From positions 1-64,000 of the forward strand of contig NZ_AJZD02000313.1 of NCBI RefSeq assembly GCF_000272105.2: DNA of 64,000 nt, in the 5' to 3' direction. The notes beneath the pieces were generated by a model, which was not told the DNA's origin, searched no databases, and was given only the letters and a program-made list of their open reading frames with translations. The DNA is from Vibrio splendidus 12E03 (GTDB lineage Bacteria; Pseudomonadota; Gammaproteobacteria; Enterobacterales; Vibrionaceae). Position 1 is the stretch's first letter. Every line of letters starts with the position of its first letter. A program made the translations under genes and the position numbers. Below, piece after piece: positions 25,812 through 34,551 of the stretch.

Positions 25812-27350
25812 TTAGCCTGCAATTGTCACTCGATTTCGGCCATTCGACTTACTTTGATAGAGCATACTGTCTGTTTTTTGCAGCAATTCTTCTGTGTCTT
25901 CACTGGTATGAATCGCGGCACCAATACTCAATGTGCAGCTTAACTGTTGCCCTTTATGCTCACAATGAGAGTGACTTACTGTATTTAGTATGCATTGTAA
26001 GTAGCGGTCTAGCGCTTCATGATTTGAGATGCTCGAAATAATACAGAATTCATCTCCGCCCAAACGGAAAAGGTTATCCCCTTCTTTCAGGTTTACCGAA
26101 ATCAACTTGATGACATGCACAAGCAAAGCATCACCAGCAGGGTGACCAAACTTGTCATTGATGCTTTTAAACTTATCGACATCAAACCCAATCAAGCTAA
26201 ATGACTCACTTCGCTTAACCGCCCTATCAAACATCTTATTGAAAGCTCGTCGGTTATAGATTTCAGTTAAGCTATCGTGGTTCGCAAGGAATCGGAGCTC
26301 TTCCGTTCTTTTGTCTAGCATGCGGTACAGGCGCTCTTTTTCTCTGATCTGCATATTCACGATGTACGCTAACAACAATGAGATGGTTGTTCCGACTAAG
26401 GCAATTCCAGTTAGTACTAGGTAGCCATAAAAAGAGATGCAGGCATCTATCTTGTAATCGATCTTCCAATTTCGGTTGGTCAACTCGATTGTCTTAGTTA
26501 TATGGTGCCCTGTTACTCCCTCATAACCTTGAGTTTCAAATAGAATTGGGGAGTCTTCAGCTTCAAACCCGGTATCCGTAACGCGAATGTACACGTCCAT
26601 ATCACCGACGGCAGAGGCTAACAGGTTCTCAAAGTAGTAAGTTGTGCGAACCACGCCAATCACAACACCAAGTAGGTTATCACTTTCGCCTTCAAACACA
26701 GGGTGATAAACCAGCATGCCTGCCTTAGGCGTATCTTGAGTTAGACCATCTTGAATAAGGCGTACTTTGTCCGAGATATTCGCTTGGCGCGTCTGTTTAA
26801 TATTTTCGATGATCAGTCTAAAACGTTCACGAGAAGAGTAGAAACCAATCACTTTGTCATTGGCTTCGGTATTTGGGTAAATATCAGTCGCGATATAAGC
26901 TGGCTCTCCATTTAGGATGTAGCCATAAGTTTTCTCTTCATGTTTAGGGATAGTGAACAACTGGTAAGCCGGATACTTTTCTTCCATTTTCGCGGTATGT
27001 TCGGCAATCTCATCTGCCGTAACTTTCTGCATCCACTGCAAGCCAATCAAGCTCTTTGAACCGTTAATGGTTTGCTGTGCGAATCGATCGAACTTGTCCC
27101 AATTTTCAGGATCATTCGAATAGAAGAAGTTTGCACCCGAACCTATGTAGGCCACATCATTGTCGATAAACGCTTCCAAGCTCAGTGTTTGGTGTTTAGC
27201 AAAACTGTCCAAATTCATGTTTAAAGCACGATTTTGGTTAAGTGCGACGAGTATAAAGCACAACACTGTTATCAAAAAACTGACCGAAAATACGACCAGT
27301 GGGAGCGTCCGTCTCTTCAACCCTGTTAGTGGGTCGGTAGTGTGTGGCAT
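25812..27350 (-). CDS. CHASE-GGDEF membrane diguanylate cyclase
   Basis: Predicted inner-membrane cyclic-di-GMP synthase, 512 residues from the ATG preceded by GGAACC; longer in-frame starts exist upstream. A membrane helix (about 16-37) leads to a periplasmic CHASE ligand-sensing domain (about 50-290, with YGYILNGEPAYIATDIYP and GMLVYHPVFEG), a second helix (about 315-340), a short coiled coil and a GGDEF domain with an intact GGDEF motif (NLFRLGGDEFCII). The inhibitory site five residues earlier reads KEGD instead of RxxD, so product inhibition may be lost, unlike the hemerythrin cyclase in this window. Ligand unknown; CHASE domains often sense small organic molecules. Confidence 0.92.
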   Translation of the reverse strand: MPHTTDPLTGLKRRTLPLVVFSVSFLITVLCFILVALNQNRALNMNLDSFAKHQTLSLEAFIDNDVAYIGSGANFFYSNDPENWDKFDRFAQQTINGSKSLIGLQWMQKVTADEIAEHTAKMEEKYPAYQLFTIPKHEEKTYGYILNGEPAYIATDIYPNTEANDKVIGFYSSRERFRLIIENIKQTRQANISDKVRLIQDGLTQDTPKAGMLVYHPVFEGESDNLLGVVIGVVRTTYYFENLLASAVGDMDVYIRVTDTGFEAEDSPILFETQGYEGVTGHHITKTIELTNRNWKIDYKIDACISFYGYLVLTGIALVGTTISLLLAYIVNMQIREKERLYRMLDKRTEELRFLANHDSLTEIYNRRAFNKMFDRAVKRSESFSLIGFDVDKFKSINDKFGHPAGDALLVHVIKLISVNLKEGDNLFRLGGDEFCIISSISNHEALDRYLQCILNTVSHSHCEHKGQQLSCTLSIGAAIHTSEDTEELLQKTDSMLYQSKSNGRNRVTIAG

Positions 27351-27700
27351 AAAGGTTCCAATTAGGCTTCGATGAGCTAAAAGTATATAACGGAAGGGAA
27401 TGATGCTCCATTTAAGTTTTCGTCCTAAAAATGACATAAATCGTGCACAGTTTACTTCGCCCTTACATCACAGGTTAACAATCGACCAAATCTCGACTAA
27501 ATTTCAAGCTAACACACTCAAAAACCACTTGTTTGAAAACATAAATTACCACTCTTAAGCCTTGAATATGCTAGTATCCATTCATATTTATAGCTTGAAA
27601 GCGACCATTTTGGTTTTGTGCCAATGCGTTTCTTTCCAACCTGTATATTCCATGAAACCGACGAATATACCGTTAAATCAATTTAAAGAGAAAAATCACT
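27351..27700. other. divergent intergenic region before the DUF2760/Hsp70 cluster
   Basis: 350 bases between the leftward cyclase and the rightward DUF2760 gene. AT-rich, with several possible -10 boxes and no terminator or gene. CTTGAA heat-shock-like half-sites at 27561 and 27594 lack a correctly spaced partner. An AAAGAG tract before the ATG at 27701 serves as ribosome site. Confidence 0.4.
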
Positions 27701-28333
27701 ATGATCGTTGATTTGAACCTAATCCCACAGACGTTTGATATGCTTCACGCAGGCCTTACTGCATCAAGCGTTTTACTACTGCTAATTGCCGTTTCTCGTA
27801 AAACCAAAGTGGTTGAGAAAGTCGTAGAAAAACCAGTAGAAAAGATCGTTGAAGTTGAAAAGCCAGTTGAAAAGATTGTCGAAGTAGAAAAAGTTGTTGA
27901 AGTAGAGAAAGTCATCGAAAAAGTAGTAGAAGTTGAATCTAAGCTGGCAACAGCACCAACAGATTCTGCAATGCAGCTACTGTCTATCATGCAACAAGAA
28001 GCGCGACTAATCGACTTCCTAAAAGAAGACCTGACTTCGTTCTCTGACGAAGAAGTTGGCGCAGCTGCACGTGTTATTCACACGGGCGGTCAAAAAGTAC
28101 TAGCAGACTACGTAACGCTTGCTCATATCCGCAGCGAAGATGAAGAGACTCGCATCACAGTAGCTGAAGGTTTCAACCCTCAAGAAATCCGCTTAACAGG
28201 CAACGTAACAGGTAACGCACCATTCAACGGTACACTTGTTCACAAAGGCTGGAAAGCAACTGACATGAACCTACCTAAGCTTGCTGAAAACTACGATGCA
28301 TCTGTAATTGCACCGGCAGAGGTAGAGCTATAA
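27701..28333 (+). CDS. DUF2760 membrane-anchored protein with VEK repeats
   Basis: 210 residues of unknown biochemical function. A membrane helix near the N-terminus (about 14-32) is followed by a 43-residue tract of charged Val-Glu-Lys repeats (37-79, unit KPVEKIVEVE), probably a rigid extended stalk or coiled coil. The C-terminal DUF2760 domain (about 90-205) contains MQLLSIMQQEARLIDFLKED and NVTGNAPFNGTLVHKGW. Its stop codon overlaps the ATG of the first Hsp70 gene (TAATG), so the two are translated together. The family is characteristically encoded with Hsp70 pairs, and a role as membrane anchor or cofactor for them is an inference. Confidence 0.87.
   Translation: MIVDLNLIPQTFDMLHAGLTASSVLLLLIAVSRKTKVVEKVVEKPVEKIVEVEKPVEKIVEVEKVVEVEKVIEKVVEVESKLATAPTDSAMQLLSIMQQEARLIDFLKEDLTSFSDEEVGAAARVIHTGGQKVLADYVTLAHIRSEDEETRITVAEGFNPQEIRLTGNVTGNAPFNGTLVHKGWKATDMNLPKLAENYDASVIAPAEVEL
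27809..27937 (+). repeat. VEK-repeat coding tract
   Basis: Degenerate tandem repeat of a roughly 30-base unit coding KPVEKIVEVE-like decamers inside the DUF2760 gene. Copies differ at synonymous sites, so slippage is limited. Confidence 0.8.
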
Positions 28334-30276
28334 TGGAACACCAAGAACATTCACAAGAACAGCAAGCACCTAAATTCAGCGTTGGTATCGATTTAGGTAC
28401 TACACACTGCGTTTTGTCTTACATCGACACAACGAATGAAGATGCACGTGTTGAGGTAATGCCAATTCCTCAGCTTACTGCTCCTGGTACAGTAGAAACT
28501 CGCAGCCAACTTGGCTCGTTCCTATACCAACCGCACGAGCACGAAATGAACGAAGCATCACGTGTTCTACCTTGGTCTTCTGAGCCAAAAGCACTGGTTG
28601 GTGCGATTGCTCGTAACCTTGGTTCTAAAACCCCTATCCGTTTGGTCGCTAGTGCGAAATCTTGGTTGTGCCACGGTGGTGTAAACCGTCGTGATGCTTT
28701 CCTTCCTGCAGGTAGCCCAGAAGAAGTAGAAAAAGTATCTCCGCTTAAGACAACTGAGCTTTATCTTGAGCATCTTAAAGACGCTTGGAACCACGCGAAC
28801 CCAGAACACAAACTGGCAGACCAAGACGTAACAATCACGGTTCCTGCTTCGTTTGACCCTGCCGCTCGTGATTTAACAGCTGAAGCTGCACGTAATGTTG
28901 GTTTCACTCATCTAACGCTTTTAGAAGAGCCTCAAGCAGCGCTTTATAGCTGGATCGATAACAGCAACGACAAGTGGCGCGACGAAGTAGACGTTGGCGA
29001 CATCGTACTGGTTGTGGATATCGGTGGTGGTACTACCGACCTTTCTTTAGTTGAAGTGACTCAAGACGATGGCAACCTGAGCCTGAACCGTATCGCTGTA
29101 GGTGAACACATCCTACTTGGCGGCGACAACATGGACTTGGCTCTGGCTTACCGCTTGAAGATGAAGCTAGCACAAGAAGGCAAAGAGCTGGCACCTTGGC
29201 AAGTTCAAGCGATGACTCACGCATGTCGTGACGCAAAAGAAGCGCTACTGAACGACGCAGAGCTTCAAGCTGTGCCAATCGTGGTTCCTAGCCGTGGCTC
29301 TAAGCTACTTGGCGCGACGCTAAAAACAGAACTGACTCAGCAAGAAGTACAACAAACATTGGTTGATGGCTTCTTCCCTAAAGTTGCTGTGACTGATCAC
29401 CCGGTACAAAAAACGCGTGGTGCACTGACTCAAATGGGTCTGCCTTACGCTCAAGACGCAGGTATTACTCGTCACATTGCCGCATTCCTTTCTAAGCAAG
29501 CGAACGCGCTTTCTGGAAATGGTGAAACGGCTCAACAAGATTTCAATCCGTTTGCAAACATGCCCGGTATGCCCGGTACAGAAGCGCAAAGGTCAGAAGC
29601 GCCAGCGGCAGACTTCATCAAGCCAACAGCAATCCTGTTCAATGGTGGTGTTCTAAAATCTAATCTACTTGCTGCTCGTCTTTCAGACACGATCAACGAA
29701 TGGCTGATCAATGCTGACGAAGAGTTCGCTAAACAACTTTCAGGCCTAGACCTAGACCTTGCGGTTGCAAGTGGTGCTTCTTACTACGGCGCGGTACGTC
29801 GTGGTCAAGGCGTTCGTATCCGCGGTGGTATCGCTTCTGCTTACTATGTAGGTATTGAAAGCGCGATGCCTGCAATCCCAGGAATGGCTCCTCCTATGGA
29901 AGCTCTGTGTGTTGCACCGTTTGGTATGGAAGAGGGCTCAAGCGTTCAAGTGCCTAGCCAAGAATTTGGTCTAGTGATTGGTCAGCCAGTTCACTTCCAG
30001 TTCTTCGGCTCAACAACTCGCCGTGAAGATCAAGCTGGTACTCATCTTGATCACTGGGCGCCAGAAGAGCTCGATGAGCTTCCTGAAATCCAAGTGACAC
30101 TGCCGGTTTCTGAAGGCCGTCGCGAAGGTGAAGTGGTTCCGGTGACTTTGGCTTCTCGCGTTACTGAGCTTGGTACTCTATACCTAGAAGCGATTGCCAC
30201 TGACAACGGCCAGAAATGGCACGTTGAGTTCGACGTTCGTGAAGATTCGAACAACGACTCAAGCAACGAAGCATAA
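28333..30276 (+). CDS. Hsp70-family protein (first of a pair)
   Basis: 647-residue divergent DnaK-like ATPase. The phosphate-1 loop GIDLGTTH (about 18-25), the phosphate-2 loop VVDIGGGTTDLSL and the adenosine-side ILFNGGVLKS are intact, so it should bind and hydrolyse ATP. The C-terminal part after about residue 500 is a short substrate-binding-like beta domain; the usual DnaK lid and tail are missing. It is not DnaK, HscA or HscC. It is translationally coupled to the DUF2760 gene, and a terminator-like hairpin separates it from the second Hsp70 gene. Client and J-domain partner are unknown. Confidence 0.9.
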   Translation: MEHQEHSQEQQAPKFSVGIDLGTTHCVLSYIDTTNEDARVEVMPIPQLTAPGTVETRSQLGSFLYQPHEHEMNEASRVLPWSSEPKALVGAIARNLGSKTPIRLVASAKSWLCHGGVNRRDAFLPAGSPEEVEKVSPLKTTELYLEHLKDAWNHANPEHKLADQDVTITVPASFDPAARDLTAEAARNVGFTHLTLLEEPQAALYSWIDNSNDKWRDEVDVGDIVLVVDIGGGTTDLSLVEVTQDDGNLSLNRIAVGEHILLGGDNMDLALAYRLKMKLAQEGKELAPWQVQAMTHACRDAKEALLNDAELQAVPIVVPSRGSKLLGATLKTELTQQEVQQTLVDGFFPKVAVTDHPVQKTRGALTQMGLPYAQDAGITRHIAAFLSKQANALSGNGETAQQDFNPFANMPGMPGTEAQRSEAPAADFIKPTAILFNGGVLKSNLLAARLSDTINEWLINADEEFAKQLSGLDLDLAVASGASYYGAVRRGQGVRIRGGIASAYYVGIESAMPAIPGMAPPMEALCVAPFGMEEGSSVQVPSQEFGLVIGQPVHFQFFGSTTRREDQAGTHLDHWAPEELDELPEIQVTLPVSEGRREGEVVPVTLASRVTELGTLYLEAIATDNGQKWHVEFDVREDSNNDSSNEA

Positions 30277-30282
30277 TGAATC

Positions 30283-30312
30283 AACGGCACCTTAGCGGGT
30301 GCCGTTATTTTA
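30283..30312 (+). terminator. intrinsic terminator between the two Hsp70 genes
   Basis: AACGGCACC-TTAGCG-GGTGCCGTT followed by ATTTTAT. It would uncouple the two Hsp70 genes or lower expression of the second. Confidence 0.75.
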
Positions 30313-30429
30313 TCAATACCGTTCCTAACCCATTCCTACCTGTTTCTCAGGAATGACGATTACAAATAACAACAATAAGACCAAAGCTATCAACATACTG
30401 GTCATCACTCTGGAAGAATAAGGTTTTGT

Positions 30430-33270
30430 ATGGCAACTCCTCGTTTTTTAGTCGGCATTGACTTAGGTACAACCAATACGGTTGTCGCTTACTGTGAAAT
30501 CAACGACGACCTACAACATGCTCCCGTTTCTCTTTTCGATATTGACCAACTCATCGGCCCCGGTGAAGTGGTTCGCAAGCCCCTACTTCCATCATTTCGT
30601 TACCACCCAGCACAAGGTCAAATCTTCCCTTCTGACCTGACAATGCCATGGGAACCAAGCCCCGTTGAAGGCGATATTAAGAACGTTATCGTCGGTGAAT
30701 GGGCGCGTGAATTGGGCGCTAAGGTTGAAGGTCGCCAAGTGTCGAGTGCTAAAAGCTGGTTATCACACCAAGCGGTTGACCGTAACTCAGACATTCTCCC
30801 TTGGGCAGGCGCAGCTGATGTCGACAAAGTATCGCCAGTTGTGGCGAGTGCAAGCTACCTGAATCACATTCGCCAAGCATGGAACTACCGCAACCCAAGC
30901 AACAAACTTGAAGACCAAGATGTTGTAGTGACGGTTCCGGCTTCATTCGATGAAACAGCACGTAAGCTGACACTCGAAGCCGCAGAGCTAGCCGGTTTAG
31001 GCAAGATCCTCTTACTCGAAGAGCCACAAGCAGTTTGTTACGACTGGTATGCACGCCACCAGCAAACGGCTGCGGAAGAACTCCAAAAGATCCCGCTTAT
31101 TCTAGTGTGTGATGTTGGTGGTGGTACCACCGACTTGAGCTTAATTGAAGCCAAATTCGATGCGAACAACGACGGCAATAACGAACTCGCACTCGACCGT
31201 ATTGGCGTTGGTGAACACTTGATGCTCGGTGGTGATAACCTCGATTTAGCGCTTGCTCACCTTGCAGAGCAACGCTTCAATCAAAACAAAAAGCTGAATG
31301 CTTCTAGCCTGACCAAACTGATTCAGCAGACTCGCGCCGCAAAAGAGAGCCTACTTTCTGCCAATGCACCCGATGATGTGAAGATCACCATGCTAGGTAG
31401 CGGCTCGAAGCTACTAGGCGGTACTAAGAGTATTGGCTTAACCAAACAAGAAGTTCATCAAATCGCATTGGAAGGTTTCTTCCCGCTTTCTGAGTTTACT
31501 GAAACACCCGACAAGCGCCGCAGTGCTGTGGTTGAGTTTGGTCTGCCTTACGTCGCTGATCCTGCGGTGAGTAAGCACGTCGCAGAATTCCTAACAACAC
31601 ACCAACAAGTGTCTAAAGCCGCATTAGAAAACTCAGACTCTATTGAGTTCGATAACACCAAACCTGCAATTCCAGTTGGCGTGCTGCTCAATGGTGGTGT
31701 GTTTAACAGTGAATTGGTCACTGAACGAATCACACAGCTACTTGGCAACTGGAACGGTTCTCCGATCACAGTGCTTGATAACCCTCATCCAGATTGGTCT
31801 GTTGCCCTTGGCGCGGTTGCCTTTGGTAAAGCTCGCCGTGGTGCACAGCTGAAAATCGGTGGCGGTGCCGCTCGTTCTTACTTCTTGCATCTACAAGAGA
31901 AGAACAAGATGGGCAAAGCACTTTGTCTGCTTGCCAAGGGGACTGAGGAAGGACAAGAGATACGCTTAAACAGCCGTCGTTTCTCGCTGACTTTAGGTGA
32001 GCCAGTACGATTTAATCTACTGACTTCAACACACGATCAAATTGCTCACGACACCTCCATTCAAAACGGTGTGATGGTCAATGTGGATGCCGACTTGTTC
32101 TCCCCTCTCCCACCGTATATTTCTACGTTGGAAGGCTCAGGTACTGCAGAACTTCAAGCCAACCAAAAAGAGCGTGTTGAAGTCCTGCTCGCTTGTCAGT
32201 TAACCGAAGTCGGCACACTGAAAATGGAGTGTGTGAGCACAGAAGATGACTCTAAGCGTTGGTTGCTTGAGTTTGAAGTAAGAAACAAGCAAGGCGACGA
32301 ATCTGATATCTCAGCTCTTCACCCAAGATTGGATGAGTGTAAGGAATTAATTTCTCGCCTGTACAGCGGCAACAAAAAGAGTGCTGAATCGAAAGAGATC
32401 AAAACGCTATCGAAAGATCTTGAGAAGCGATTAGGTAAACGCGATGAATGGGACTTCACGACCCTTCGTCATCTCTTTGATACCTTTTCATTAGGTCGTA
32501 AACGTCGTCGCCGCTCAGAAGCACACGAGAAGAACTGGCTACGTTTAGCGGGTTACTCACTACGCCCTGGCTTTGGCGATCCGACTGACTCATGGCGTAT
32601 CGAACAAATTTGGGGCCTTTACCAACAGAATATTCAGTTCAAGAACCACCAAGGCTGGACAGACTGGTGGGTATTCTGGCGTCGTGTCGCTGGGGGGCTT
32701 AACCAAGAGCAGCAAGAAAGTATCTTGGCGGACATCGCTAAGTACCTTCACCCAGGTGCAATGAAGAACCCGAAGACAGCCAAAGATGCGCAAGACAATG
32801 GTTATGAAGCCATGGTTCGTTTAGCGGCGTCACTTGAGCAACTTGAGGTTGAAGACAAAGTGCTGCTGGCAAGTTGGTTCTTAAGCAAGGCGATTAATCA
32901 TAATCAGTTTGAGCAAGCACACTGGTGGGCTCTAGGTCGATTGGCTTCAAGAATGCCTTTGTATGGCAGCCAACACAGCGTGATTCCAAGAGAACAAGCT
33001 GAACAGTGGTTACCGAAGCTGCTTGAGCAGAACTGGCATAAAGAGCAGATGATCGCCTTTGCAGCGGTGATGATTTGTCGTAAAACTGGTGATCGTCAAT
33101 TTGATATCTCTGACGACTATCGCAATCAAGTGATTGAGAAGCTGAAACAAAGTAAGGTGCCAGAATCTTGGTTAACGCTGGTCAGTGAAGTGACTGAGCT
33201 TTCTGAAAGTGAATCTAAGCGTGTGTTTGGTGATGCATTACCAAGCGGCTTAAGCCTAATCAATAACTAG
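30430..33270 (+). CDS. large Hsp70-family protein (second of a pair)
   Basis: 946-residue divergent Hsp70. The ATPase half has GIDLGTTN (9-16), LVCDVGGGTTDLSL and VLLNGGVFNS, closely paralleling the neighbour protein, which suggests an old duplication. A short beta domain is followed by about 330 extra residues that are helical and rich in Trp and Leu (for example HLFDTFSLGRKRRRRSEAHE and WWVFWRRVAGGLNQEQQESI); I recall such tails as DUF3731-type. An AAGG site precedes the start. The two Hsp70s and the DUF2760 protein probably work together as a specialised, perhaps membrane-linked, chaperone system. Confidence 0.9.
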   Translation: MATPRFLVGIDLGTTNTVVAYCEINDDLQHAPVSLFDIDQLIGPGEVVRKPLLPSFRYHPAQGQIFPSDLTMPWEPSPVEGDIKNVIVGEWARELGAKVEGRQVSSAKSWLSHQAVDRNSDILPWAGAADVDKVSPVVASASYLNHIRQAWNYRNPSNKLEDQDVVVTVPASFDETARKLTLEAAELAGLGKILLLEEPQAVCYDWYARHQQTAAEELQKIPLILVCDVGGGTTDLSLIEAKFDANNDGNNELALDRIGVGEHLMLGGDNLDLALAHLAEQRFNQNKKLNASSLTKLIQQTRAAKESLLSANAPDDVKITMLGSGSKLLGGTKSIGLTKQEVHQIALEGFFPLSEFTETPDKRRSAVVEFGLPYVADPAVSKHVAEFLTTHQQVSKAALENSDSIEFDNTKPAIPVGVLLNGGVFNSELVTERITQLLGNWNGSPITVLDNPHPDWSVALGAVAFGKARRGAQLKIGGGAARSYFLHLQEKNKMGKALCLLAKGTEEGQEIRLNSRRFSLTLGEPVRFNLLTSTHDQIAHDTSIQNGVMVNVDADLFSPLPPYISTLEGSGTAELQANQKERVEVLLACQLTEVGTLKMECVSTEDDSKRWLLEFEVRNKQGDESDISALHPRLDECKELISRLYSGNKKSAESKEIKTLSKDLEKRLGKRDEWDFTTLRHLFDTFSLGRKRRRRSEAHEKNWLRLAGYSLRPGFGDPTDSWRIEQIWGLYQQNIQFKNHQGWTDWWVFWRRVAGGLNQEQQESILADIAKYLHPGAMKNPKTAKDAQDNGYEAMVRLAASLEQLEVEDKVLLASWFLSKAINHNQFEQAHWWALGRLASRMPLYGSQHSVIPREQAEQWLPKLLEQNWHKEQMIAFAAVMICRKTGDRQFDISDDYRNQVIEKLKQSKVPESWLTLVSEVTELSESESKRVFGDALPSGLSLINN

Positions 33271-33323
33271 GTCTAAAAACGATTAGCTTTCGTTGTTAAC
33301 GGTAAAGAAGCTAACAAGAAAAG

Positions 33324-33360
33324 AAAAAGCCACTTTCGATTCGTTGAAAGTGGCTTTTTT
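33324..33360 (+). terminator. intrinsic terminator after the Hsp70 cluster
   Basis: AAAAAGCCACTTTC pairs with GAAAGTGGCTTTTT; six T follow. Strong rightward terminator, also usable leftward. Confidence 0.85.
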
Positions 33361-33441
33361 ATTGGTGGCTTAAGGCTGGTATGTTTAGTCGACTTGTAGC
33401 TTTTTGGTTAAGAGCCTTAGCCGTGTTGCAGTTCATCATTG

Positions 33442-33657
33442 TTAATGTTTGGTTCCAGTTGGGTTGATAGGAAAATCCGTATTTTCATAAATGTCAGATA
33501 GTTTTTTCGGTTTCTTCTCTTTTGCTCCTTTGTTTGATTGATTATGAGTTTCGCTTAAAAGCCATTCCTCATGCATTTTTGCTGAATCCAAAAACTCTGG
33601 ATCCTCCATTGCTTCCTTGCGAAGTTTATTTACACGTTCGAGAGTATCCCAAATCAT
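33442..33657 (-). CDS. hypothetical small hydrophilic protein
   Basis: 71 residues, unrecognised. Coding is supported by a strong ribosome site (GGAGGTGAAG) shortly before the ATG. The chain is helical at the start (TLERVNKLRKEAMEDPEFL), charged, without cysteines, signal peptide or membrane segment, and ends in a Pro/Thr/Lys tail. It lies alone, leftward, between the Hsp70 terminator and a bidirectional terminator. Confidence 0.55.
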   Translation of the reverse strand: MIWDTLERVNKLRKEAMEDPEFLDSAKMHEEWLLSETHNQSNKGAKEKKPKKLSDIYENTDFPINPTGTKH

Positions 33658-33815
33658 AATACTTCACCTCCACTAAGGCAGTAATATAAAGATAGCCCAA
33701 CCCCAAAAAACTTCAACTAACCCAATGAGATAGCGATCTCAATTTCGTAATTTACCTACTTTGAACGAGTGAAAATGGTCACCTTTGTCAGCACTCAAAT
33801 AGTGGGCACTTCTCC

Positions 33816-33833
33816 ATGATCTTCGAAGATCAT
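33816..33833. repeat. perfect 18-base palindrome
   Basis: ATGATCTTCGAAGATCAT reads the same on both strands. It lies upstream of the small hypothetical gene and just before a terminator; it could be an operator for a dimeric regulator or part of an extended RNA hairpin. Confidence 0.6.
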
Positions 33834-33840
33834 CAGGCAC

Positions 33841-33870
33841 AAAAAAAGCGAGCTCAATGCTCGCTTTTTG
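33841..33870. terminator. bidirectional intrinsic terminator after the DUF2947 gene
   Basis: AAAAGCGAGC-TCAAT-GCTCGCTTTT with an A-run and a T-run on the two sides. It ends the leftward DUF2947 transcript. Confidence 0.85.
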
Positions 33871-33925
33871 TTTGTCTATCAGTTGCTCGAATCACCAACA
33901 CCTACTCGATTAAATCACACCGAGG

Positions 33926-34399
33926 TTAAGCACGGTTACCGATTTTCACCTTGCCATTGGTAGCAAACCAAAGGGCTTCTGAACGACGACGACCGATTAG
34001 AATCGGGCCATCATCGTAGAACAAGAAGTTCTTCCAATGCTTCTTGAAAATCGCCCATTTGGTTTCAAGAACATTGTACTTTTCGTAACAAAAATAAACA
34101 GTTACGTCATCTTGCCAATCAATAAAGTTAAGAATCTCTTCTGGCATTTCTGGCTCATCCGCTTCCCAATGCGCCATCCAGTTTATCTCTTCATTCCAGT
34201 TCGATGCTTTGCTTGGCCAGTCTTGCGAGCTCAGTCGTTCTGAATCTGGGCTTTGAGGGCTAACGTTCTCTTTCCAGAACTGTGATGCTCTCGCCTGTGT
34301 CATTGGCTTAATCTTTTCCAAGTCCTCTGCCGGCAGCGGCATTGACTGGTGTGTGAAAATCCATTTTCTTTGGTATTCGTCCAAAGTTGTGTATGACAT
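33926..34399 (-). CDS. DUF2947 family protein
   Basis: 157 residues from an ATG with a GAGG site seven bases ahead. The C-terminal half, with YFCYEKYNVLETKWAIFKKH and FLFYDDGPILIGRRR, is characteristic of the DUF2947 family found in Vibrio and relatives. The protein is rich in Trp and Glu, cytoplasmic by lack of a signal sequence, and without known catalytic residues. Function is unknown. It lies between the small hypothetical gene and an acetyltransferase, all leftward, but an inverted repeat and a terminator separate it from both. Confidence 0.8.
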   Translation of the reverse strand: MSYTTLDEYQRKWIFTHQSMPLPAEDLEKIKPMTQARASQFWKENVSPQSPDSERLSSQDWPSKASNWNEEINWMAHWEADEPEMPEEILNFIDWQDDVTVYFCYEKYNVLETKWAIFKKHWKNFLFYDDGPILIGRRRSEALWFATNGKVKIGNRA

Positions 34400-34461
34400 C
34401 AAAATTCCTCAAATATCTTCTCAGGCTGATGGATTTACCATGCCTATCTGTTCTTTTTGAT

Positions 34462-34497
34462 GCAGTGACGGTTTCATTTTATCTATGTCGTCACTGC
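34462..34497. repeat. inverted repeat GCAGTGACG / CGTCACTGC
   Basis: Perfect 9-base arms around an 18-base AT-rich loop, between the acetyltransferase stop and the DUF2947 start. No U-run follows on either strand, so it may be an operator rather than a terminator. Confidence 0.5.
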
Positions 34498-34551
34498 CTC
34501 TAACTCTGTATTTACGCTTAATTGATACTTACGCCTAATGACTATTGGTCT

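Noticed and set aside
27555..27630. Sigma-32 heat-shock promoter before the DUF2760/Hsp70 cluster
   Set aside because: CTTGAA-like half-sites exist, but the second element is at the wrong spacing (about 10 or 20 bases instead of 13-17).
28567..33000. Many long open frames opposite or across the Hsp70 genes and other long genes
   Set aside because: They lie inside well-supported genes, have no start signals, and their products show no family features; they are shadow frames of biased codon use.
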